From NCBI RefSeq assembly GCF_022376445.1, contig NW_025955099.1:48264-112263 (forward strand): a stretch of DNA of 64,000 nt, written 5' to 3'. Under the pieces are notes generated by a model. It ran no database searches. It worked only from the letters and a program-made list of their open reading frames with translations, and was not told where the DNA came from. This DNA is from Fomitopsis serialis (lineage: Eukaryota > Basidiomycota > Agaricomycetes > Polyporales > Fomitopsidaceae). A program made the translations under genes and the position numbers. Of this stretch, positions 48,716 to 58,085 are shown piece after piece (positions within the stretch are counted from its first letter, which is position 1; the number at the start of each line of letters is the position of its first letter).

Positions 48716-49625
48716 ATGACGGCCCTACACCGGGACAGCCTGTTAGCGGAGTTACATAAGCAACTTGATCTCCGAAACGCGTGCGCAAATCTCGACGCGC
48801 GCGACGCGCTCGACGCGTCGCGTCGCCTGTGCTCGCGCCCTCCTTACTTCCACCATAGATCCTGTATATCACACCCTTGCTCTAACATAATGCAAGGCCC
48901 TGACACACAAGGGCCGTTGTCGCCCTCTTTCACATCGTTCTGCTCCCCCGAAGGCATCGCATTCTGCCGCAATGTTGCATCGAAGAACTTGCCGTGGGAC
49001 CCACACGACTACCAACTCGAGGGGGCTTGCAAAGCCTTGGACGGCACCGACGTCTTCGCAATCACGCCTACGGGATCAGGGAAGACGGGCTTTTTGCTTG
49101 TCTACATCCTCGTGGCTCAGGCTATCGCAAATGACCCGGCGCTGTGCCCGGAAGCCTTACGGACGCGCTTCAAACCGGACCCGTGCATGCTCGTTATCTG
49201 CCCTACAAAAGCACTGGAGCATGACATGGTGAGTTGACTATAATGAGATGTTGTCTGTGCAGTGTGTCTGACTCGGTTATACTAGGAACCGAAGTTTCAG
49301 GCTGCAGGCCTCAGTACTCTAGTGATCAACGCAAACACCACAAAGGCGGCGCTCGCGACGCGGCGAGAGGGCAGCCTTTGGAAGGTTGCTTGTTCGAAGA
49401 AGGCGGTGATTCTTCTGTCGCCAGAGCAGCTCGCTACGCCTGGATTCTCCTTCCTCGTCAATGACCCTGCCTTCGCGGCGCGCATCATGGCTCTGAATGT
49501 CGACGAGGCCCATCTGCTGGACAGCTGGGGGCACAATTCCGACCGCTCTTTCGGGAGATTGGGAACGTTCGCGCTCGGGTGCCAGGGAACCCCGTTCTCA
49601 TCGCGTTAACCGCTACGATCTGCCC
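48716..49625 (+). pseudogene. Truncated RecQ-like helicase (multicopy Agaricomycete type)
   Basis: The N-terminal helicase lobe only. Present are a Q-like motif (WDPHDYQLEGACKALDGTD), Walker A (FAITPTGSGKTGFLLVYI) and, after an intron near 49229-49290, VNVDEAHLLDSWG-type motif II (NVDEAHLLDSW). Motif III is ALTATI. Between motifs II and III the frame must shift: a run of five G near 49527 gives HNSDRS, whereas six G would give AQFRPLFREIGNVRARVPG. Directly after ALTATI (about 49620) the sequence changes to the 3' part of an oppositely oriented DUF6589 gene, so the whole second helicase lobe is missing. This helicase family is repeated in Agaricomycete genomes and often sits near DUF6589 genes in rearranged regions. 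Confidence 0.75.
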
Positions 49626-50025
49626 GGGTCCACAGACGCTGGTCGATGAAGTTGAACAGCTGCTCGACCGTGAGGCTTGCACGCTTGCTCTCTCGCAGGA
49701 GCCGCTGCTTCTCGGCAACATCGAAGGCCGTCACATCGCAATCCACCGCCTCCACGTATGTCGCGGCGAGCCCGGAATTGAGATGGCTCTGACGGCCCAG
49801 TCGAACGTCTCTCTGTACAAGGTAATTCTGCACATTGTCGAGCACAATCATACCTGCCATCGAAGGGTCGCTCCCGTGTGCTTTGACCATGTCCGCGTCG
49901 TGCATTGCGAATTTCTTGAGGTACGTGTAGAGGGTGTTGTATGATGGCATGATACCGAGACGGGAATTGTAGTGAATGATATCGATGGGCGCGGACATCG
50001 CGAAGTGCAGAAGCCCAGTGGCCGT

Positions 50026-50600
50026 CAGGCTCCTAAAACCAGCCGTCCATGGCGTTCTCGCTCCTACATGTCGATAGCCCACCATATGCTGAATCCGAAA
50101 AAGGCAATTGTGTTTAGTGTTATGTAATGTCCGAAGTTTATGCGACTAAGAGGAGGAGAACGCCATAGGACGGCTGGCCAATTTCGTCCCCGAGGCCACC
50201 CCGAGGCATGCGCGCTTCGCCCTCAGGCCAGCAGTGCGGTCACAGTAAGTGACTGAGCGCCTTTCAGCGAGTTTCGGGGTCCCGCTTGGCTCGCTTGCCC
50301 CGAGTCATCCAAATCAGGACATCGCTCGACGCTTGTGCGTCGAGGCGCGATTCATGATGGTTTTCGGTCTCGTATCCATCCAATGGGAGGATGTGGGACT
50401 GACAACACATTTGGGAAATTCAGTGAGCATTTCTTTGGTGCCTCGCGTCGCTGCCACAAAATTTGACAAAATAAATGAGCGGGGACTCGAACCCGTGCAC
50501 CCAAAAAGGCGATCGGCGGCAATGACCACTGCACCAAAGTACCAACACTGCTGCATCGATGGCACTAAATAAGAGTACCAGCCAGCTCGTGGGACCCATT
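50026..50600 (+). repeat. Left inverted arm
   Basis: The reverse complement of 51205-51772. It contains a nested inverted repeat: CCAGCCGTCCATGGCGTTCTC near 50040 against GAGAACGCCATAGGACGGCTGG near 50158. Its minus strand holds the same A-box and B-box pair as the right arm. Confidence 0.85.
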
Positions 50601-51204
50601 GCCTGTTAACTCCGAAGTACACGCCCACCCTTGTATAAATGACGGGATAATCATTGTCAGTGCCCCATGTGGCAGATGCGCTGCCCGGCACGTCAGCGAA
50701 GCACACGTCCGCCCTCGTCTTCGTATGGGTGGGCGAAGAACAGTGAAGACACAGAGCCTACGAAACGAGCTAAGGGTTGGGCAGGTCCGGCGTTAGCCGG
50801 AGCGGACGCGGAGGAAGAGAGCCGCTGGGAGGGCGGGCTCACTGTCCGCGATTACCCATTTCGTAGACCCAGGCATGAGGCCTGAAAATCGCACACCGAA
50901 CAATATAAAATCTTAAGACATTGTGATGCGAAACTACACAAGTTTGGGGATCTATCCCAACAAAATGAGGGTGCGGCGGGGGGGTAAGAAAGCTAAGGTA
51001 GACGAATAAATGGACAATGTCCGGCGCGACGTTCGAACGACTGTGGTGGTCGAGGAAGAAAAACGCTGCCACGCAGACGCTCGCTCGCCCACTGCAAAAA
51101 ACTGCGCTCCGGCGGACGCCGGGACTGGCCTCGCAAGCTCGGAAAGTCCCGAACTCAGTCACTGCAGTATGCACGTCGTGATGTGCTACATAGGGGTGGC
51201 CATA

Positions 51205-51772
51205 AATGGGTCCCACGAGGGACTCTTATTTAGTGCCGTCGATACGGCAGTGTTGGTACTTTGGTGCAGTGGTCGTTGCCGCCGATCGCCTTTTTGGGTG
51301 CACGGGTTCGAGTCCCCGCTCATTTATTTTGTCAAATTTTGTGGCAGCGACGCGAGGCACCAAAGAAATGCTCACTGAATTTCCCAAATGTGTTGTCAGT
51401 CCCACATCCTCCCATTGGATGGATACGAGACCGAAAACCATCATGAATCGCGCCTCGACGCACAAGCGTCGAGCGATGTCCTGATTTGGATGACTCGGGG
51501 CAAGCGAGCCAAGCGGGACCCCGAAACTCGCTGAAAGGCGCTCAGTCACTTACTGTGACCGCACTGCTGGCCTGAGGGCGAAGCGCGCATGCCTCGGGGT
51601 GGCCTCGGGGACGAAATTGGCCAGCCGTCCTATGGCGTTCTCCTCCTCTTAGTCGCATAAACTTCGGACATTACATAACACTAAACACAATTGCCTTTTT
51701 CGGATTCAGCATATGGTGGGCTATCGACATGTAGGAGCGAGAACGCCATGGACGGCTGGTTTTAGGAGCCTG
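51205..51772 (-). repeat. Right inverted arm
   Basis: The counterpart of the left arm, with the same nested inverted repeat (about 51610-51760). Both arms also share a 107-codon open frame, reading from the element ends inward. It is probably non-coding, because it overlaps the tRNA-like block. Confidence 0.85.
51255..51320 (+). other. tRNA-like block with A and B boxes (right arm)
   Basis: TGGTGCAGTGG at 51262-51272 fits the pol III A box, and GGTTCGAGTCC at 51305-51315 is an exact B box. They start 43 nt apart, as in a tRNA gene. The T-loop TTCGAGT is canonical, but only three of five T-stem pairs form and the acceptor stem does not pair. It is therefore a tRNA-derived (SINE-like) sequence, not a working tRNA. 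The same block occurs on the minus strand in the left arm near 50485-50550. Confidence 0.6.
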
Positions 51773-53458
51773 AGTGGCCGTAGGCAATAGATTGGCTCGA
51801 TTGGTCCGCGAGAAGTCAAGTGACGTGACGGCGTGTAAAGCAACCTACAAGGATCCAATCACCCGTGAAATCTGTACCAAATCGAGATGAGTCGAAGTAC
51901 TGACCACCTGCGCCGGGCGGTATTTACGGCTGACGGTGAGATCCTCAGGCTTGCCAGCGGGCTCTGGACGCTCCGCAAGTGCGAGCGCATATTTCCATGT
52001 GAGTGGTTGATGTTTCTTTACTATTTCTTTGACATTGCTGACGGTTGCCGCGCCAACATCCGCCCAGGTAATGTCATGTATCCCATGCGACGCCCCGGCC
52101 ACATCGGGGTCTCCAGAGCCCGAGGTACGTCTTCGTTTTGGCAGAACTGCGTGCAGACCATTCTCGGGTCTGACAGCTGTCTCCGCTTCACCGCACAGGC
52201 GATCTAGGACCGTCTGTGCTGCGAATGCCTTCATAGCCTCGCGCACTGTCTTGATCTCTTGCCAGGGCTCCTCGGTGCAGTACCACTTCCCATCGTCTTT
52301 CGGCATGTCCTTCTGTTTCCCGTATGGATGGCGAAACATGATATCAATGAGTAATGCCGGTGTGAACGCACTTTTTCCCTGTAGGAACTGACTGACACAT
52401 TGTGCCCGCCTCAGTTGCTGCGAAGCCGCCGGATCGCCTTGGATTTGGAACATGTTCTCCAGGAACTCAGGGAACGTCAATTTAGCATCATCGAGCATCG
52501 CCCCGAGGACAATTCCAAGCTTGTCATCCATGGTGCGTCGCTTTTGCTTTTTCCGCGGAGGCTGCACCCGCAGCTTCGAAGGGGTCAGCGGAGACCGTAC
52601 ACCCGGGCCTGCTTCGAGATCATCACTCTCGTAGCCCGTATTTTCGCTCGCTCGTACACGCTTTTGGCCGCGCCGTGTGGGTGTGCTTGGTGTCTCCGCT
52701 GCCCATGGAGGATCGTGCGCTTGCTGGGTCGATGGTACGCTCGCCGGATAGTACCCTCCCGTGGTGTACTGTGGTGTCAAATGGTGAGTCCTTCAATCAT
52801 TCTGAGCAGCGAGCTGACAGACATGATATGTAGACGAATGGTACAGAGGTGATACCGGGAACGGATGGCTTGGGACAGCCCACGATGCTTGAGCAGAATG
52901 GTAGTTGTATGGTGTCTGGTTCACCGGGGATTGGTTCGGGAAATGAGGTGAGTTCAGTCCATAGTCGGGCTGCATGGCTAGTGGAGAGCTTCCAGGTGTA
53001 TGTGTAGGTCAGGAATAACATGTATTTGTGTTACGCTAGAGCAGTATGACGACTACGGTTCATTGGTTTAGGTATTATGGATTATATCGGTGTTGATCTC
53101 AGCCCAGCCACCCGCCGATCTGCCGCTGCCACCCGCCGACTTGCCGTGGCCACGGCATTGCTCGGCCATCACAGAATGGGTACAGTCTATCACCGTCAAA
53201 CGAGACAACCAAATGAGATTGGTTTCTAGAATATTTTCCCTTCACTGTTATGACAAAGAAAAATTATGAGCGAGTGTGTATATACTGTAAGGCTTCCATG
53301 TAAATGCTCCAGGCCGAGAAACGAAGTGCAACAAGAGAACGTAGAGTAAAAGTGTTCAGTCCATCTGCGCCCAAAACACTGTCAGACGAGACACCCATAT
53401 CGGGTGAGATCCCATCTTATCGTCACGATATGGCATCTTATCAGGTCCGATAAGATGT

Positions 53459-54136
53459 TTACTCCTCATCCGAGTCGTCCGCTTCATCGTCCGAGTCTTC
53501 ATCGCTCTCGCTCCCTTCCTCCCCTTCTGCGTCGATGTGTCCACTCGCAGCAGAAACGAAATCCGAACGTTTCGGTCGCGATATCGTTGGCTCGAGCTCC
53601 TTTGTGGGCCGCTTTGGTTTGGTCCAACTCGGCCGCCGCTTCTCAGCCTTTGCGAGGTCGCGCTCTTCCTCCCACCTCTCGACTTGAGTCTTCCATGCAA
53701 CGAGCTTCAAGTCATTCCTCCGCTTCCTCTCCTTGTCGAGCAGCTTCCACTCTGCCAGTGCCTTTACCCAGGCATCTTTGCCACGCTTCCGAGACTCTTT
53801 CTTGTCGGCTTCAGCACGAAGATGCGCCTCATGTTCTTGCACTCGGGTGAAGAACTCGTCGTCGGTGAGCAGCCTCGGTAGCCCGTCTCCCAGAAGGCGC
53901 TGGCGCCGCTTCTTCGACTTCTTCTCCTCCGCACTGGCAAGCTGACCACGGACCTGCTCGCAATATTCCGACTGCAAGACGAGGAGTGCTCGCTCGCTCG
54001 TTCGTCCATCCGTCTGGGCCTCGGCTTCCTTGTGCCACTTGTGCAGGGCTGCCGAGAGCATTTCTTCGTTCTCGGTTGCTGGAACGAAGTCAACATCAGG
54101 AACAGCAATACCCTCAGGATGCACACAGTATCTCAT
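53459..54136 (-). CDS. Charged coiled-coil tail region of the pogo transposase
   Basis: 225 codons from MRYCVHPEGIAVPDVDFVPA. The middle is Lys/Glu/Arg-rich and predicted helical (EEKKSKKRRQRLLGDGLPRL, LTDDEFFTRVQEHEAHLRAE). The end is a long acidic run. Agaricomycete pogo transposases end with just such a segment after the catalytic domain, so I read this as the displaced C-terminus, possibly now a separate frame. A 9-bp inverted repeat (CATCTTATC at 53434 and GATAAGATG at 53449) follows the stop codon and could serve as a 3' end signal. Confidence 0.6.
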   Translation of the reverse strand: MRYCVHPEGIAVPDVDFVPATENEEMLSAALHKWHKEAEAQTDGRTSERALLVLQSEYCEQVRGQLASAEEKKSKKRRQRLLGDGLPRLLTDDEFFTRVQEHEAHLRAEADKKESRKRGKDAWVKALAEWKLLDKERKRRNDLKLVAWKTQVERWEEERDLAKAEKRRPSWTKPKRPTKELEPTISRPKRSDFVSAASGHIDAEGEEGSESDEDSDDEADDSDEE

Positions 54137-54150
54137 GGAGGGCGGAAACC

Positions 54151-54683
54151 GAGATCATAGTCTCTAATAAGACAAAGGATGAGACTGGAGATCCAATGTG
54201 AGCTCCCAGGATCAAGGATGCTCGAATCTGAGCCCATGTCTCATGGCCTGAGATCGTGTCTCATACACAGTCGTCTATGAGCCTTTAGATTATCGGCACG
54301 ATGTCGGCAGCTCGATCCGGGCTCGATCCTGATCTGCGGCCGCAGAGCTACGTACCGTGCAGCCCTTCTGGACAACTTGTCCAGAAGCTGTCTACTTTGA
54401 ACTTGCGAAATTTTGGCCATCATGCATCTCCTTTAACAGTACTAAGTGATTGTGCGTGGACACATGGGCGAGGTGCAGATCTGAGCGAGCTAGGTGTGAA
54501 TCGACGACCGAACGGGCGCTAGCCGGGGAGGCGGGCGCCTCGGAGTGTATGGCAAGCGAGCAAATGAGCGCGGCCTGAGACAGCTGTCTCGTAGACGACT
54601 CTGCCTGAGATCAGTGTCTCTCCGTGAGATCAATGTCTCTCGATCCACCTCTGCCGAGATTCCTGTCTCACAGCTGAGCATTG
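54151..54683. repeat. Cluster of 14-bp palindromic motifs GAGATCANTGTCTC
   Basis: Copies are at 54151 (GAGATCATAGTCTC), 54230 (GAGCCCATGTCTC), 54250 (GAGATCGTGTCTC), 54577 (GAGACAGCTGTCTC), 54607 (GAGATCAGTGTCTC), 54626 (GAGATCAATGTCTC) and 54656 (GAGATTCCTGTCTC). A weaker one is at about 54675. They fall in two groups that bracket the gap between the two transposase frames. Confidence 0.75.
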
Positions 54684-56324
54684 ATCTCTGGAAAGCCAAT
54701 GTGCGAGCTCATTCGCGGTATACAGGATTCCTGATGAAGGAGGGGCTCCTTGGGGGGGTGAACCGAGAGCGGGAGATCAAACTCGGGGAGACAGGAAGTA
54801 GACGCGATCGGAGAAGCGGTGGTAAGGAACCCAACAGATGTGGCAGCGAGCTGTTCGCGCATTCGGATCGAGCCGCGCACAACAGGGTCAAGGTGAATGT
54901 CGCCCTCTCCGCCTTCCATTTCGTGGTCTGATTCAGCAGGAGGATCGATTTCCATGGAATGGTGGAAGACGCGGCTCGCGATGCGGACGGGTGTCGGTGG
55001 GTTAATGGGGAGGGCAGCCTGCGATGTCGATGCACGGCTAGGTGCAGTGGCAGAGGGCTTGATGATGTTGGGGTCAAGAGGATGTACGCCAGTCACACGA
55101 AAGGCTTCAAGGATGTTCGCTTTCGTGAGGGCACGGACCCATGCCCGACCGAGAATGGGTAAGAAGTTCGCTTTCGTAACCCGTACCTTCCCAAGCTGAA
55201 CGAGTTCTTCCTCCCAACAGGTCTTTAGACGAGCAAAGACGACCACGTCCAGCCCTTGGTACACATGTGTTGTATGTGCCGGATAGCAGAGAACGAGGAT
55301 GTTCGCCTCCCGGGAGTACCAAAGGAAGGCTTCGGTGTAATGTGAGTTATGGCCATCAACAATGAGCAGGCGAGTGCGCCCGCGCGCCTTTGCACGGGTT
55401 TGTTCATCGAACTGTTTGATCCACTCGACACCGATGACACCGTCAGTCCAGCCTTTCTTCGAATGACCGATCCTAAACAACAGGTGAGTTTCAGTCACAT
55501 TTATGCAAAACTCAGGCTCACGACGCATGTAGGGGGTTATTGTCACCCCATGATACCTGGTATCCTTGGCCCTTGAAGATCACAGCAGGCGGTAGGGATG
55601 AACCATCTGCACAGATAGTCACAATGGCAGTGATGTTCTCGCGCACACCGTCGCGCTGCTGGTACAGTACTTTCTTCCCCATACCACCGATTGCCCGAGT
55701 GCGCTGGTGGATGTAGGGGTTGAACCCGATTTCATCAGAGCCCCAGATACACTCGGGTGGGATGTTGTGTTTCTTAATGAGGTCGCCGAGCAGTGTCGAC
55801 CATTTGTCATGGATGGTCGGGTTCACTGCACGGCCCCGCTGTGACTCTAGGGCGCGTGTCCAGTATGTCTGGATGGTGTCGTAGTGTCGCTCGACGAAGC
55901 GGTAGGTCCAGTTTTCGCCCACGCCTTTGAAGTCTGGCCCAAGTGTTGACTTCAAGACCCGGTCGGCGAGCTCTCGGAAACGTCGATGAACCATAGGAAA
56001 TCCGCGATCAGCCACTTCGACCAAGTACTCCAGCATGTACTTGGTCTGGCCCGGTGTCTCCAACGTGTCATCCTCGCGAGCCTCGCGGACGCTTTTTCGC
56101 CCCTTCCTCCGTGCATTGACCGTGTTGTGATTGACCTGCACAACGACGTTCTTAGCTCGGAAGTACTCATCTTCGGCAGCTCGGCAACATCCACGCAGCC
56201 CCTCCCGTTCACTCTCCGGCTTCTTCTGCTCCTCGTTGTAGATCTCAATGGCCCGTTGGGTGACTGTCTCCTTTTTGACGGTGGCCTCTCGTTGTTTCCG
56301 TGTGATCGACTTCGCATGTACCAT
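54668..56324 (-). CDS. Pogo-like DDE transposase, DNA-binding and catalytic part
   Basis: Starts MVHAKSITRKQREATVKKET, with a helix-turn-helix DNA-binding region in the first 150 residues (GFPMVHRRFRELADRVL, then a CENP-B-like segment FVERHYDTIQTYW). The catalytic core has CIWGSDEIGFNPY (first Asp), LLIVDGHNSHYTEAF (second Asp) and HTTHVYQGLDVVVFARLK (third Asp). An intron of about 60 nt (donor gtgagcc near 55545) joins NPLHAS to IGHSKKGWTDGVIGVEWIKQ in frame, as pogo relatives read. The exon stops at 54668 after GFPEINAQL. The C-terminal tail normally found in these transposases seems to lie further on, at 53459-54136, so a large intron or an inserted segment separates the two. Confidence 0.85.
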
Positions 56325-56975
56325 TTGTGAGATTAGCCAAAATACTGTAAATGAATGTGATATCCCCTGAATGGATAGGAAGAGCCTCGTGCATGCCCTG
56401 CATGCAGATATGAGAGAAGGAAGGAATGTGAATCAATGACAAGAAGGAATGGACGTGCTACAGACAACTTCAAGGAAATGGATATATTGTCGTCATAGTG
56501 TACCCAAGATCAGTGCACGTGCCTTTATCTTGTGGCGTCTCGGGCATGAACAGCACAATGTTCATGTTCGCATTGACCGTCTCATCTTTCGTACTCGATA
56601 TCCTCCACTGCATTGCTGATCTCTCTCATATGCTCAGATAGGGTAGATATGTGTCAAATGCATCTAGTACACAATTTTTTTGGGGAATACCAACATGGGT
56701 TTAGGCTACATGTGGCTGCATATCGTCGGGACCATTTCGAATGGGTGTAGTCGCACAACATATATTCAACTCGAGCAACACACACTTCGCCATACATCTC
56801 AAGACTCGATTATATGTGAGAGGACATGGCAAACATAATTTACATCTACTTTAAACGAGCCCAAATGCTAGCAGGCGGACGTGAGAGCCGAGTGTCTCGT
56901 TTGGCGGTTGTGTCTCGTTTGACGGTGATAGACTGTAGCAAAGGGGCTGTCCCGGTGTTGGGGGCGCGTTTTGAA

Positions 56976-57045
56976 GCAGACCCTTAGAAGACCGTCCTCT
57001 CCCTCACTCAAAGAGGTCTTCTTTAGGGTCTGCCTAGGGGAGACT
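56976..57045. repeat. Dispersed hairpin repeat, copy B
   Basis: GCAGACCCTTAGAAGACC (56976-56993) pairs with GGTCTTCTTTAGGGTCTGC (57015-57033) around a 21-nt loop. The sequence continues CTAGGGGAGACTAA. It is about 60 bp related to 39457-39518 and lies 38 bp outside the pogo element. Confidence 0.65.
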
Positions 57046-57491
57046 AATTCCTTACTCTGCATGCTGGGGGGATGGATCATTGAAATACTGACATGCTCAG
57101 CTCAGTCGAGTACGTCGGTGTTCTTGCATGCGCTCTTGTCCGCATGGCAGTACTTACTTGTGTAATATTGGTAGGTAGTTGAATGTAGTACGTATGTAGG
57201 AGATGTCGATGAAGCTTTGAAGCACTGTATCATCCCCGGCCCGGTATCCCGTGGTACCCGCGTTCGACATTCGTACGTTGACTTGGAGACCGACCACGAC
57301 CATGATATAGACATGTACATGAAGCCCGACGTGCATATGTTCGATGTCGTCCTCCGTATACCTGAGCTTGACCAATCGTGCTTTTCTTTGAATTCGTTCT
57401 GGTTATTCATCGCGAGCAACTGGTGGACGAATGTTCAGCGCGGTGCCTTTTCTGTCCAGATTTGTCGTGCTGTCCGTGGATGCTGGCCGTC
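57046..57491. other. Spacer between the pogo element and the MITE
   Basis: No gene recognised. From about 57440 the sequence matches the duplicated SurE flank near 37250. Confidence 0.4.
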
Positions 57492-57494
57492 TTA

Positions 57495-57871
57495 CTGTGG
57501 CTGACCCAGCTTTGCAAAACGGACCAGATATGCAAAAAGTAGTATTCTGCCCTCATACAAGGCCAAAACTCTTCGGTAAAAAATGTTCTGAATTGCTTTG
57601 TATGCTGTCATTATTTTGTTAGATGCTCAGAGGGCGGGACGCAGTACATGTTGAAAGAAAAATGCAAAGGTCTGTGTTTGGCGCGAGGCGGTGGGTCTCG
57701 TTTGCACGGCTGCCGAAAGCATGTTCCTGCCCTCGGAAACACCCAGAAATATTCATGCATGCATTGAATAGGTATAAGAATGGTACTATGAGAAAAAATC
57801 CCGCGGAACCTCCGATGTGAAGTGTGTGGGACAGCTTTGCAAACACGTTTGCAAAGCTGGGTCAGCCACAG
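57495..57871. mobile_element. 377-bp MITE with TTA duplication (PIF/Harbinger-like)
   Basis: Perfect 24-bp terminal inverted repeats begin CTGTGGCTGACCCAGCTTTG. They are flanked by TTA at 57492-57494 and 57872-57874. The right end also has an internal palindrome built from the TIR end (CAGCTTTGCAAACACG next to CGTTTGCAAAGCTG). There is no coding capacity. A 3-bp TTA duplication is the hallmark of PIF/Harbinger and Tourist-type MITEs. The homologous site near 37298 lacks the element. Confidence 0.88.
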
Positions 57872-58085
57872 TTAGTACCGCTCGCTCGTTGACGCATCTC
57901 TGCCCCCACGGTCCCCGCTGCGTTCTCGCGCTCATGCATAGTCTGTTTGACAGCAAGCTCCTCAGCCCCCTCGCTGTCCATCCTGGTGTTGTAAACCAAA
58001 CTGCGTCGCCCAGGACTCGGAGCTTGTCCCTCGTAACCGCTTCACTACCCGAGTTGCCCAAGACGATACTTCAGTGGACTTGACC

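Larger units (their letters stand above)
50026..51772. mobile_element. Non-autonomous long-inverted-repeat element (MULE or foldback type)
   Basis: 1,747 bp bounded by CAGGCTCCTAAAACC and its reverse complement GGTTTTAGGAGCCTG. It is flanked by a perfect 9-bp direct repeat AGTGGCCGT (50017-50025 and 51773-51781). The arms are about 575 bp and 568 bp and differ at only a few positions, which points to a recent insertion. The 600-bp centre (50601-51204) has no transposase. A 9-bp duplication with TIRs of hundreds of bp is the Mutator-like pattern. Because the element edge can be moved by one base, the duplication could also be read as 7 or 8 bp. It lies inside the DUF6589 gene. Confidence 0.85.
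49620..52975 (-). pseudogene. DUF6589 family gene, split by a mobile element
   Basis: The protein starts at 52975 (MQPDYGLNSPHFPNQSPVNQ). After an intron, the main exon reads TPSTPTRRGQKRVRASENTG through LTFPEFLENMFQIQGDP to ALALAERPEPAGKP. A 54-nt intron then joins to VALHAVTSLDFSRTNRANLL and PTAT, ending exactly at the element border (51773). On the far side (50016 downward) it continues in frame as GLLHFAMSAPIDIIHYNSRL and LDNVQNYLVQRDVRLGRQSH, the typical DUF6589 core. Removing the element and one 9-bp target copy gives a continuous frame. The 3' end near 49620 runs into helicase sequence, so the C-terminus is also lost. DUF6589 proteins have no known function. Confidence 0.82.
53183..56935 (-). 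mobile_element. Complete pogo-type (Tc1/mariner superfamily) DNA transposon
   Basis: 3,753 bp bounded by 25-bp perfect terminal inverted repeats that begin CAGTCTATCACCGTCAAACG. It is flanked by TA on both sides (53181-53182 and 56936-56937). A related subterminal copy, GTCAGACGAGACA, occurs near 53385, and CCAAACGAGACA lies just inside the right end. The element encodes a DDE transposase on the minus strand. TIR identity and the retained catalytic residues suggest recent activity. Confidence 0.88.

Noticed and set aside
50249..50572. 107-codon frame repeated in both element arms as a conserved gene
   Set aside because: Its conservation is explained by arm identity within one element, and it runs through the tRNA-like block.
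51255..51320. A functional tRNA gene
   Set aside because: The A and B boxes are good, but the acceptor stem does not pair and two T-stem pairs are lost. It is kept only as a tRNA-like block.
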